Numbered from the stretch's first letter, positions 1 to 6,821 are shown. The stretch: 14,586 nucleotides of DNA from an uncultured bacterium (GCA_937928235.1 CALEZE010000026.1:1-14586); one strand, 5' to 3'. Notes: a model not told the origin generated them from the sequence alone. Numbers and translations: made by a program.

Positions 1-3
1 AAG

Positions 4-477
4 ATGGCAAAAAAGACAATTAAGGCAGACCAAATACGAAAACTTCGAGACGAATCTGGCGCTCCTGTTATTAGGGTAAAAAAGGTTTTAGAAGAATTTG
101 ATGGGGACGAAAAAAAGGCCCTGGAGGTTTTGAAGAAGGAAGGCTTTGAAAAAATGGCCAAAAGAGAGGGAAGGGAAACTTCACAAGGTTTGGTCCAAGT
201 TTATTCACATCATTCAGGCAAGGTTGCTAGTGTGGTGGAACTGCTTTGCGAAACAGATTTCGTTGCTAAGAACGAACTTTTTCAAGCGTTAGCCAACGAC
301 TTAACACTTCAAGTTGCGTCAATGGGAGACAAGGATTTGGAAGAGCAAGATTTCATTAAAGACCCAAGCAAAAAGATTAAGGATTTGGTGAAAGATGTAA
401 TTGTTAAAACAGGAGAGAATATTAAGATTGGAAGGACTTTTAGGGTAGAATTAGGAGAGGACACGCCCTCAAAATAA
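4..477 (+). CDS. tsf: Elongation factor Ts, short form
   Basis: EF-Ts is the guanine-nucleotide exchange factor that regenerates EF-Tu-GTP during elongation in the cytoplasm. The N-terminal UBA-like helical domain spans about residues 7-45 (start IRKLRDESGA), followed by the diagnostic core motif TDFVAKN at residues 84-90, where Asp85 and Phe86 are the residues that insert into EF-Tu in the family. At 157 aa it is far shorter than the roughly 280-300 aa usual in bacteria. It resembles the single-core short forms and lacks the second core subdomain and the coiled coil. The UBA segment reads APVIRVKK where most homologues have an acidic residue before the KK, a small divergence. The start is at the window edge, so its ribosome binding site and probable upstream rpsB cannot be seen. 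Its TAA stop overlaps the frr ATG by one base (TAATG), which suggests translational coupling. Confidence 0.95.
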   Translation: MAKKTIKADQIRKLRDESGAPVIRVKKVLEEFDGDEKKALEVLKKEGFEKMAKREGRETSQGLVQVYSHHSGKVASVVELLCETDFVAKNELFQALANDLTLQVASMGDKDLEEQDFIKDPSKKIKDLVKDVIVKTGENIKIGRTFRVELGEDTPSK

Positions 478-1034
478 TGCTTGACGAAACAAGTGTTAAA
501 AACAAAATGCAAGAGGTGGTATCTCTTGTTTCCACAGACATTGGCTCCATAAGAACGGGAAGAGCAACACCCGCCTTGGTCGAAGACATTAAGATTGCAG
601 CCTATGGCGGCACCCAGCAAATGAAAGTGAATGAGCTTGCTACAATCACGGCACCCGACAATCAGACTTTGGTTCTGGAACCCTTTGACAAGTCTATAAT
701 CGGAGAAATTAGGAAAGGGATTTTGGCTGCCAATGTTGGCTTAAACCCCGGAATTGATGGAGAGATAATAAGGATTTCTCTGCCGCCACTCACAAGTGAA
801 GACAGAGAGAAATATATAAAACTTCTTGGGACAAAGATTGAAAACGGCAAGATAATGATAAGGCAAATTAGGGGAGACGCCATGGGCGATATTAAAGATG
901 CGTACGAAGAGAAAAACATAAGCGAAGATGAAAAGTTTGCACAAGAGAAAAAACTTCAGGAACTAACGGACACTTTCACCGATAAGATTGAGGAGATGGG
1001 TGAGAGAAAAGAAAAAGAACTAAGACAGGTTTAG
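477..1034 (+). CDS. frr: Ribosome recycling factor
   Basis: RRF splits post-termination 70S ribosomes together with EF-G. The 185-aa length is the normal family size. The protein starts with the long helix of domain I, and the conserved SIRTGRATPALVEDI block at about residues 23-37 is the family signature. The beta-rich domain II follows (from IKIAAYGG to about residue 105). Domain I resumes with REKYIKLLGTKIENGKIMIR and a charged C-terminal helix. It overlaps tsf by one base. In most bacteria pyrH lies between tsf and frr, and here it does not. The only Shine-Dalgarno-like stretch (AGGAGAGG, about 453-460) is some 16 nt upstream, so initiation probably relies on re-initiation after tsf. Identification is secure. 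Confidence 0.96.
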   Translation: MLDETSVKNKMQEVVSLVSTDIGSIRTGRATPALVEDIKIAAYGGTQQMKVNELATITAPDNQTLVLEPFDKSIIGEIRKGILAANVGLNPGIDGEIIRISLPPLTSEDREKYIKLLGTKIENGKIMIRQIRGDAMGDIKDAYEEKNISEDEKFAQEKKLQELTDTFTDKIEEMGERKEKELRQV

Positions 1035-1035
1035 C

Positions 1036-1064
1036 TTGCTCCAAAGGAACTTCTCCCATATACT
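1036..1064 (+). promoter_or_regulatory. Candidate promoter of rseP, leaderless geometry
   Basis: TTGCTC (1036-1041) is separated by exactly 17 bp from TATACT (1059-1064), in the 39-bp gap between frr and rseP. The -10 matches consensus at 5 of 6 positions, the -35 at 3 of 6. The -10 ends 9 nt before the rseP ATG at 1074, so the transcript would start at or within a few bases of the start codon. The same TATACT-to-ATG distance occurs before the HIT gene. Confidence 0.5.
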
Positions 1065-1073
1065 TTTTAGGTA

Positions 1074-2183
1074 ATGCTTTTTTTTTTTTTTTTTTTTCTT
1101 ATAGTTCTTTTTATATTTATTCTTGTGTTTGAAGTTGGGCACTTCATCATGGCAAGGCGTGCTGGAATTTTGGTGGAGGAATTTGGTTTTGGCTTACCCC
1201 CAAGAGTTTGGGGTAAAAAGGTGGGGGAAACACTTTACTCCATAAATCTTTTGCCATTTGGTGGTTTTGTAAAACTTCATGGAGAGGACAGTGACGCGAC
1301 GGTGAGTAAACCTAAGCGCGCGTTTTTCAACAAAAACAAGAGAACGCGAATTTCAGTTATCGTTGCAGGTGTCGTAATGAACCTACTTCTGGCCTTGCTT
1401 GCTTTTTCTTTTGTTTATTCTTTCTCAGGAATTCCAAGACAAACAGAAAGGGTTAGGGTTCTGGAAGTTGCTCCAGAGTCGCCTGCGCAAGTTGCCGGTA
1501 TTTTGGTTGAGGATGTGATAGTTGAGGTGGAGGAAGAACCCATTGAATCAACTGGCGAATTTATAGAGCTAACAAATGAATACATAGGCAAAAGGATGGA
1601 GATTGAAATTATGAGGACGGAAGGAGATGTTGAACTTTCCAGAACATTTACGGTGGTTCCCAGGGAAAATCCGCCAGCGGGCGAAGGGGCGCTTGGAGTA
1701 ACAATTAGCTCCACAGAACTTTACTATCCACCTGCCTGGCAAAGACCTTTTTATGGCATGTATTACGGAACCCAGGAGGCACTTTTTTGGGGGAAAACAG
1801 TTGTAACAGGGCTTTTTGGTATCTTTGGGGATTTGTTTAAAGGGGATGCCCCGGCGGACCTGGCCGGCCCCGTTGGTATTTTTGCGGTAACTTCGGAAGC
1901 GGCTTCCGTGGGTGTCCTTGCTCTTATCAACTTTGTAGGCATTCTTTCCATCAACTTGGCAATCCTTAACATCTTGCCGTTTCCGGCACTTGATGGAGGA
2001 CGATTGTTGTTTATAATCGTTGAATCTGTTGCCGGAAAACGCGTTGCTCCAAGGATTGAGGCAATTATTCATACCATCGGGATGATTATTCTTCTTCTGG
2101 CAATTTTTGCCATAACAGCCAAGGATATAAAAATGCTAATCGAGGCGGGAAGCTTATCTGGATTTTTAGAGAGTTTTAGGTAG
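1074..2183 (+). CDS. rseP: Site-2 intramembrane metalloprotease (RseP family), altered zinc motif
   Basis: RseP-family proteases cut transmembrane segments of anti-sigma factors and leftover signal peptides inside the membrane. Visible layout: transmembrane segment 1 at about residues 2-18, then FEVGHF at 19-24. A second segment (about 95-116, containing GVVMNLLLALLAF) follows. One PDZ-like domain lies at about 118-190, and the C-terminal membrane region carries NILPFPALDGG with LDG at 306-308. At 369 aa with one PDZ it is shorter than E. coli RseP (two PDZ), as in many Gram-positive relatives. Asp307 (third zinc ligand), Glu20 and His23 are present. The first zinc-ligand His of HExxH is replaced by Phe19 (codon TTT), so activity is doubtful. 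The N-terminus is encoded by a 20-T run, so the exact start is slightly uncertain. A further ATG lies at 1150, but it would remove the motif. Confidence 0.9.
   Translation: MLFFFFFFLIVLFIFILVFEVGHFIMARRAGILVEEFGFGLPPRVWGKKVGETLYSINLLPFGGFVKLHGEDSDATVSKPKRAFFNKNKRTRISVIVAGVVMNLLLALLAFSFVYSFSGIPRQTERVRVLEVAPESPAQVAGILVEDVIVEVEEEPIESTGEFIELTNEYIGKRMEIEIMRTEGDVELSRTFTVVPRENPPAGEGALGVTISSTELYYPPAWQRPFYGMYYGTQEALFWGKTVVTGLFGIFGDLFKGDAPADLAGPVGIFAVTSEAASVGVLALINFVGILSINLAILNILPFPALDGGRLLFIIVESVAGKRVAPRIEAIIHTIGMIILLLAIFAITAKDIKMLIEAGSLSGFLESFR
1078..1097 (+). repeat. Homopolymer of 20 T inside the rseP start region
   Basis: Twenty consecutive T residues begin one base after the rseP ATG plus C. They encode six consecutive Phe residues (3-8) of the first membrane helix. 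A run this long is prone to replication and transcription slippage and to sequencing error. Gain or loss of one base would shift the frame directly after the start codon. Confidence 0.95.
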
Positions 2184-2192
2184 AACTAAATC

Positions 2193-3440
2193 ATGAGACA
2201 ATCACAACTTTTTCCCAAAACCAAAAAGGAGGCGCCAAAAGACGCCGAAAGTGTTAACCATAAACTTTTGGTAAGAGCTGGGTTTATGGACCAACTCATG
2301 AGTGGGTCTTGGACTCTGATGCCTCTTGGTTGGCGAGTGGTGAATAAAATTAACAATATAATTCGTGAGGAATTAAACGCAATTGGTTCCCAAGAGGTTT
2401 TGATGCCCCTTCTTCACCCCAAAAATATCTGGAATGAAACGGGCAGGTGGGACTCTGCCGATGAGGTGATGTACAAACTTCAGGACAACAGGAAGCGCGA
2501 TTATGCACTCTCCTTTACTCATGAGGAAATATTCCTAGACTTGGTAAGAAAACACCTAGATAGCTACAAAGATTTGCCAATTGCGCTTTATCATTTTTCA
2601 ACAAAGTTCAGGAGTGAACTTAGGGCAAAAAGTGGGATCTTGCGTGGAAGGGAATTTATGATGAAAGATCTTTACAGCATTCATACAGACGAGAAAGACT
2701 TTTGGAAATTTTACGAAGAAGTAAAAGAAGCATACTCGAGGATTTTTGAGCGGATTGGTTTTGATTACAAAATTACAGAAGCAGGTGGTGGTGTTTTTAC
2801 AGAAAACCTAACTCACGAATTTCAAGTACCAGCTGCTGGTGGGGAAGATACCATTTACTATTGTTCGAAATGCGACTGGTCGGTGAATAATGAAGTGTTT
2901 GACAAAGATGCGGTCAAAAAGCCACTAGACGAAAAAGCTAAAAAAGAATGCCCAAATTGCGGAGGAGATGTTGTTGAAACTCCCGCAATTGAGGTGGGGA
3001 ACATCTTCCCATTTGGGACATATTATTCAGAGAGAATGAAAGTTTATTACACAGACGAGGCTGGGAAACAAAAGCCTGTTTGGTTTGGTAGTTACGGTAT
3101 AGGGAGCACTCGGGTAATGGGGACATGGGTTGAGGTAAGCAGTGATGAGAACGGAATAGTTTGGAACAAGGAAATTGCTCCTTTTGATGTTCATTTGGTC
3201 GAACTGCCTGGCGGAAAAGGAAAAGAGGTTTACGGCGAACTAACGGAATCTGGTTTGGAAGTTTTGTGGGACGACAGAGAAGTGGGGGCAGGGGAGAAAT
3301 TTTCTGACAGTGATTTAATTGGAATACCGGTTCGGCTTGTTACTTCCAGCAAGACCGGAGATAAATTGGAATGGAAGGATAGAAGTGGCGACAAAAGCGA
3401 ACTTTTGGAACTTCAAGAAGTCATAAAAAAACTTGTTTGA
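2193..3440 (+). CDS. proS: Prolyl-tRNA synthetase without editing domain
   Basis: ProRS charges tRNA-Pro with proline (class II synthetase). Motif 2 is seen as FSTKFRSELRAKSGILRGRE, with Arg140 and Glu142. Motif 3 is GSYGIGSTR at residues 299-307. The C-terminal anticodon-binding domain begins near APFDVHLVEL. The length of 415 aa is much less than the roughly 570 aa of bacterial ProRS carrying the INS editing domain. Here motif 2 leads directly to a short segment with two CxxC pairs (Cys224/227 and Cys253/256), a likely zinc ribbon. Misacylated Ala-tRNA-Pro would then need a separate trans-editing protein, which is not seen in this window. The start ATG lies 9 nt after the rseP stop with no Shine-Dalgarno site. 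The TGA stop overlaps the ATG of the next gene. Confidence 0.95.
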   Translation: MRQSQLFPKTKKEAPKDAESVNHKLLVRAGFMDQLMSGSWTLMPLGWRVVNKINNIIREELNAIGSQEVLMPLLHPKNIWNETGRWDSADEVMYKLQDNRKRDYALSFTHEEIFLDLVRKHLDSYKDLPIALYHFSTKFRSELRAKSGILRGREFMMKDLYSIHTDEKDFWKFYEEVKEAYSRIFERIGFDYKITEAGGGVFTENLTHEFQVPAAGGEDTIYYCSKCDWSVNNEVFDKDAVKKPLDEKAKKECPNCGGDVVETPAIEVGNIFPFGTYYSERMKVYYTDEAGKQKPVWFGSYGIGSTRVMGTWVEVSSDENGIVWNKEIAPFDVHLVELPGGKGKEVYGELTESGLEVLWDDREVGAGEKFSDSDLIGIPVRLVTSSKTGDKLEWKDRSGDKSELLELQEVIKKLV

Positions 3441-4387
3441 TGCCAGCATTTCTGGATATCCTGACCCCTGTAAATCTTCGGGAAGAAGAAGAAAAGTTTT
3501 TTAGTGATAAAACCTACAACCCGCAACTAAAGTATCGGTGGGAGAAAGTAGATTTTGATAATTTCTATTTAAAGAAGCCTTCCAGGAAGTCTCTTGTCGA
3601 AGCTTTCTTGAGTCGCGATAGTCAAAAGATAACTAAAGAATCATCAGGGGTATTTGAAACAAGAGTAGACAATGAAACCCTAAGCCTAGCCAAAGAGTAC
3701 ACCAAGGAAACCCCGTCAAAAATCGACACCACCCCACCCCAATTAATAGCAAGAAAATTTGAAGAAGTTTTGAAGTACTTTGAAATTGATTACAAAGTAC
3801 TCGTAGTCAAAAAAAGAGGCTTTGGGGTTCGTCCTCGGCATTCAAGTAAAGAGATATGGATTAGCGAGGGTGCAGAAAGGCCGTTTTTTACAGTGGAAGG
3901 AGTTTTGAAGCACGAAATGGTGCACATTATTAGAAAGGTTAACTCGGTTGCAAACAATATTGGAACAAATCCCAATTTTCTTCCGACAGAGGAAGGGCTT
4001 GCCACCTTTATTCATGATGAACGCGCAGAAGGCGGGGAAACTGCTCGTTTTCAGCATGCAGCAGAATATGTAGCAAGTAGCGTTGGTGTTAATGGGTCCT
4101 TCGTGGATATTTTCAATTGCCTGGTCGATCTGGGTTTTCCAGAAAAACTTGCTTGGCAAAGGGGAATAAGGCACAAATACGGCTTTATGGATACAAGTAA
4201 GCCTGGGGACATAATGAAACCCGCAATGTACTTTGCCCACTCACTGGAAATTGGGAAACTAAGTGATGAGGAGAAGTTGAGGTTATTTGTTGGGAAAATC
4301 CCTACAAATAAATTATCTGAATTTCCTGAGTATAGAGGAGCCGTCGAGAGAGGAAAGATTGTTAAGTATTTTAGCTTGAAAGTTTGA
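3440..4387 (+). CDS. DUF1704/QEGLA-type zinc metallopeptidase
   Basis: The start is taken at ATG 3440, overlapping the proS TGA (TGATG). A TTG one codon earlier is possible but less likely. The 315-aa product has an N-terminal half without recognisable motifs, then HEMVHIIRKVN with His158, Glu159 and His162. TEEGLA follows about 20 residues later, with Glu184/Glu185 as the likely third ligand. A HExxH or HExxxH motif followed by (Q/T)EEGLA is the hallmark of the DUF1704/TIGR02421 family, which also contains the eukaryotic tubulin carboxypeptidase MATCAP. The bacterial substrate is unknown. No signal peptide or membrane segment is visible, so a cytoplasmic protease is inferred. Here the motif is HExxH, one residue shorter than the HExxxH I recall for the family. 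Co-transcription with proS is likely. The 3' end faces the next gene with only 2 bp between stop codons. Confidence 0.7.
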   Translation: MPAFLDILTPVNLREEEEKFFSDKTYNPQLKYRWEKVDFDNFYLKKPSRKSLVEAFLSRDSQKITKESSGVFETRVDNETLSLAKEYTKETPSKIDTTPPQLIARKFEEVLKYFEIDYKVLVVKKRGFGVRPRHSSKEIWISEGAERPFFTVEGVLKHEMVHIIRKVNSVANNIGTNPNFLPTEEGLATFIHDERAEGGETARFQHAAEYVASSVGVNGSFVDIFNCLVDLGFPEKLAWQRGIRHKYGFMDTSKPGDIMKPAMYFAHSLEIGKLSDEEKLRLFVGKIPTNKLSEFPEYRGAVERGKIVKYFSLKV

Positions 4388-4389
4388 TT

Positions 4390-4725
4390 TTATAGAGTAG
4401 TTATTTCTGGCCCCAATACATTTTTGATTATGCTCTTCATGTAATCTGGGTATTCGTCACGACTCATCATCTTACGAATCTGTGTAGAATTGAGCTCGCC
4501 AACCAGACTTGGGTCGCTCGAGAGAACTTCTAGTTCGACAGCTAGTTGCTCATCGTATAGTCTTTTTGCTTCTTTTTCGTCACCCGCCTCAAAAACCTTT
4601 GCTATGCCCAAAAGACTTTCGGCTACTCCGTGATCCCTTTTCATAAAAGGCACAGCGTTGTTGACTGCTCTATATAACCAATCGGGTTTTGTTGCCAGGA
4701 TTGATAAACCGCTTTGTTCTTCCAT
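4390..4725 (-). CDS. Small unknown protein (111 aa)
   Basis: I do not recognise this gene. It encodes 111 aa, is predicted to be mostly helical and acidic, has no Cys, and shows no signal peptide or membrane segment. The central part (AKVFEAGDEKEAKRLYDEQL) looks like an amphipathic helix, and the C-terminal part (NSTQIRKMMSRDEYPDYMKS) resembles a helical recognition or oligomer surface. Support for coding comes from its own promoter-like sequence (TGcTAGAAT, ending 8 nt before ATG) and from how exactly it fills the space between glmS and the DUF1704 gene. There is no Shine-Dalgarno site, consistent with a leaderless message. It runs convergent to the DUF1704 gene, with 2 bp between stops and no visible terminator, so the two transcripts probably overlap at their 3' ends. 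Confidence 0.65.
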   Translation of the reverse strand: MEEQSGLSILATKPDWLYRAVNNAVPFMKRDHGVAESLLGIAKVFEAGDEKEAKRLYDEQLAVELEVLSSDPSLVGELNSTQIRKMMSRDEYPDYMKSIIKNVLGPEITTL

Positions 4726-4733
4726 ATCTAGCT

Positions 4734-4761
4734 ATTCTAGCAGTTGTATGGAGCTGTGCAA
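4734..4761 (-). promoter_or_regulatory. Candidate extended -10 promoter for the 111-aa gene
   Basis: On the minus strand TTGCAC (4761-4756) is followed after 16 bp by TAGAAT (4739-4734), which is preceded by TGC and so forms an extended -10 (TGnTAGAAT). The -10 ends 8 nt before the start codon at 4725, again implying a leaderless mRNA. The -35 touches the end of glmS. Confidence 0.45.
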
Positions 4762-6534
4762 CTACTTCACAGTCACGCTTTTTGCTAGGTTTCTAGGCAT
4801 GTCTGGGTCTAGACCCTTCTTGGTTGTTAAGTGATACGAAAGTAGCTGGCTAACTATGGCATTTGTAACAATACTTGCTTCTTTTGCATCTGGGACTTTG
4901 ATGAATGTGTCAAAAACCTCATGATTTTTATGGGAAATTCCAATTACATGCCCACCCCGAGCCCTCATTTCCATGGCACCAGCGAGATTGCTTCCATATG
5001 TTTCGTCGTTGGGAAGAAACGCAATACAAGGAGTTCCTTCTTCAACCAGAGCTAAGGGGCCGTGTTTTAGCTCTCCTGCCGGCATACCCTCTGCGTGTAT
5101 ATAGCTAATTTCCTTTATTTTAAGAGCCATTTCCAGACTGGCAGGGTACGAAAGACCCCGACCAATGACATAGATGTGGTTTTTGTCTACGAGCTGGTCT
5201 GCTAAATTTTTAATTTCATTTAGACTTTTTTCCCCAAGAAGGTAAGAGGCCGCAGAGGCTGCAGAAAGCAGCACATTCTTACCTTGCTCCAGTCTTCCGT
5301 CAAGAGCGTAGGCGACGAGTATTAAATGTGCAAGCATGGATGTGACTGCTTTTGTAGAAGCAACACCTTTTTCGGGGCCCGCACCGATTAACATTTTGTG
5401 ATCTGCCATTCTGTAAAGCGAGGAGCCCAAGACATTAACCAAGGCCATGATAGAGGCACCTTTTTCTTGCGCTTTCTTGACAGATTCGAGAATATCCATG
5501 GTTTCACCTGACTGCGAAATTCCCAAGATCAAGCTCTCACTGTTCAAAAAGTCAAGATGGTAGCCAAACTCACTGCCGATAGCTGCAGCGGCTCGCTTAC
5601 TAGCAATTTTTGAGAAAAGATATGTACCTGCAAGACAAACATAGGAAGCACTACCGCACCCTACTAAGTAAACATTCTTGCTTTCTTTGATCAGATCTGC
5701 CATTTTTTGTGCTTGGTCTCCGCCCGTTCTTGCTATTTCCTCAATAATTCGCGGTTGTTCGTGGATTTCTTTGAGCATGAAGTAGGGATAGTCTCCTTTT
5801 TCTCCCTGAGAAACCTCCCATTCAAGAGTCTGGATATCCATTTCAACAGGTTCGCCAGTTTTGACATTGGTAACCGCAACTTCTTTTTCAGTCACCACTA
5901 CTAAGTCCTTGTCTTCTAGGAAGTAAACCTTTTTAGTGTGGGGGAGAAGCGCGGCCGCATCGCTTGCCAAAAAGTTCTCATCCTTACCAAACCCAACACA
6001 AAGAGGGGAGCCGTTTCTTGCTGCTACAAATTCGCCTTCCTCCCGGTTAATGGCAATGATTGCGTTTAGCCCTTCCATTAGGTTAAACACCTTTTTAACA
6101 GCGTCTCTAAACTCCATACTTTTGGAGTAATCTTCTAGAAGGTGAACTATTACTTCAGTGTCTGTTTCAGAAACAAATTTATGTCCTTTTTCGATAAGAT
6201 TGTTTTTGTATTCCTCATAGTTTTCGAAAATTCCGTTGTGGATAACAGCAATTTTGCCCTCGCAGCCTAAATGTGGGTGCGCATTCTCGTCTGTTACCCC
6301 TCCATGAGTTGCCCAGCGGGTGTGGCCAAAAGAAAGGTGGCCTTCGGGTAGATTCTTAACATTAGCGTCTCCAATTTTCCCGGCCTTTTTCTTGACAGCT
6401 ATTTTGCCACTGTCTTTTGGAACAACAGCAACGCCCCAGCTGTCATAGCCTCTGTACTCTAAGATTTTTAGTCCTTCCAAAACTATCTCGGCAGCATCTG
6501 CCCTAGGACCTACGTATCCGAAAATTCCACACAT
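4762..6534 (-). CDS. glmS: Glucosamine-6-phosphate synthase (isomerizing)
   Basis: GlmS makes glucosamine-6-phosphate from fructose-6-phosphate and glutamine, the first step toward UDP-GlcNAc for peptidoglycan and surface sugars. The protein starts MCGIFGYVG, with Cys2 as the class II glutaminase nucleophile after Met removal. GHTRWATHGG and HNGIFENYEE complete the glutaminase pocket within residues 2-215. Two SIS sugar-isomerase domains follow: about 275-400, containing VGCGSASYV and ISQSGETMD, and about 440-575, containing HAEGMPAGELKHGPLAL. The C-terminus LAKSVTVK matches the family ending LAKSVTVE and closes the active site. At 590 aa it is slightly short but complete. It is transcribed on the minus strand. 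The leader from 6535 lacks the glmS ribozyme core I would expect in Firmicutes, but a structured RNA ending in a terminator lies upstream. No Shine-Dalgarno site precedes the start. Confidence 0.97.
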   Translation of the reverse strand: MCGIFGYVGPRADAAEIVLEGLKILEYRGYDSWGVAVVPKDSGKIAVKKKAGKIGDANVKNLPEGHLSFGHTRWATHGGVTDENAHPHLGCEGKIAVIHNGIFENYEEYKNNLIEKGHKFVSETDTEVIVHLLEDYSKSMEFRDAVKKVFNLMEGLNAIIAINREEGEFVAARNGSPLCVGFGKDENFLASDAAALLPHTKKVYFLEDKDLVVVTEKEVAVTNVKTGEPVEMDIQTLEWEVSQGEKGDYPYFMLKEIHEQPRIIEEIARTGGDQAQKMADLIKESKNVYLVGCGSASYVCLAGTYLFSKIASKRAAAAIGSEFGYHLDFLNSESLILGISQSGETMDILESVKKAQEKGASIMALVNVLGSSLYRMADHKMLIGAGPEKGVASTKAVTSMLAHLILVAYALDGRLEQGKNVLLSAASAASYLLGEKSLNEIKNLADQLVDKNHIYVIGRGLSYPASLEMALKIKEISYIHAEGMPAGELKHGPLALVEEGTPCIAFLPNDETYGSNLAGAMEMRARGGHVIGISHKNHEVFDTFIKVPDAKEASIVTNAIVSQLLSYHLTTKKGLDPDMPRNLAKSVTVK

Positions 6535-6554
6535 ATTATTTTTGAAGCTGGCTT

Positions 6555-6582
6555 ATTATGCCGTGAAGCGATCGCTGCCCAA
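6555..6582 (-). promoter_or_regulatory. Weak candidate promoter of glmS
   Basis: On the minus strand TTGGGC (6582-6577) and CATAAT (6560-6555) are separated by 16 bp. The -10 matches at 5 of 6 positions, the -35 at 3 of 6. The start codon lies 20 nt beyond the -10, giving a leader of roughly 13 nt. This is the only promoter-like pair I see between the upstream terminator (6618-6647) and glmS. If it is not used, glmS would depend on read-through from the upstream RNA. Confidence 0.3.
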
Positions 6583-6617
6583 GTTTCTCTTTAGTTTCTA
6601 GATTGCTCTAGAGATTT

Positions 6618-6647
6618 AAAAAAACTATTTAGGTGTACAGCACACCT
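6618..6647 (-). terminator. Intrinsic terminator of the 6618-6808 RNA
   Basis: On the minus strand AGGTGT (6647-6642) and ACACCT (6636-6631) form a 6-bp stem with a 5-nt loop. It is followed by AAATAG and seven T (6624-6618). The U-run is 6 nt from the stem, although extra A-U pairs can extend the stem part of the way. It is placed between the structured RNA and glmS. Confidence 0.6.
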
Positions 6648-6808
6648 GAAGGTTTCCGCAGATACTCTCCGCTAGGCGGAGGTCCGATTTCCCTCGCTTA
6701 CCGCTTGGGACCTTCTTCCTCGTATCCCCTCGACTCTGGTTCGACTTCGCTCACCATTGCCTCGGGGCCACACGCTCAATTTGTTAAGGACCGCTTTAAG
6801 CTTCCGGA
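6618..6808 (-). ncRNA. Unidentified structured RNA or glmS leader (about 190 nt)
   Basis: A stretch of 340 bp without a convincing protein gene holds a transcription unit on the minus strand: an extended -10 promoter at 6813-6821, a GC-richer structured body and an intrinsic terminator at 6618-6647. Pairings visible in the minus-strand RNA are GGUCC (6792-6788) with GGACC (6685-6681), a domain closed by CCCC...GGGG with inner UGGU/ACCA, and a perfect 6-bp hairpin CUCCGC-CUA-GCGGAG (6681-6667). GGACC can alternatively pair with a nearer GGUCC (6712-6708), so two folds exclude each other. I could not match it to SRP RNA, tmRNA, RNase P RNA or the glmS ribozyme. It may be a stand-alone small RNA (a 6S-like role is possible from size) or a switch-type leader of glmS, which begins 84 nt downstream of the U-run. 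Confidence 0.55.
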
Positions 6809-6812
6809 AATA

Positions 6813-6821
6813 ATTATATCA
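6813..6821 (-). promoter_or_regulatory. Extended -10 promoter of the structured RNA
   Basis: The minus strand carries TGATATAAT, a full TGn extended -10 with a perfect TATAAT hexamer (6818-6813). No good -35 is seen at 17 bp, which is acceptable for an extended -10. Transcription would start near 6806-6808. It lies back to back with the promoter of the yvcK-like gene. Confidence 0.6.

Noticed and set aside
1569..2072. Minus-strand open frame of 167 codons
   Set aside because: Fully antisense to rseP, whose motifs are secure; no promoter, ribosome site or recognisable domain.
3842..4240. Minus-strand open frame of 132 codons
   Set aside because: Antisense shadow of the DUF1704 gene across its catalytic region; no independent support.
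6568..6575. GCGATCGC palindrome in the glmS leader as a HIP1-type repeat
   Set aside because: Noticed only once in the window, so no evidence of an iterated element.
6618..6808. SRP RNA, tmRNA, RNase P RNA or glmS ribozyme as the identity of the structured region
   Set aside because: I looked on both strands for the SRP GGAAGGAAGC-type loop, the tmRNA ends, the RNase P GAGGAAAGUCC/ACAGAA cores and the glmS ribozyme core, and found no convincing match.
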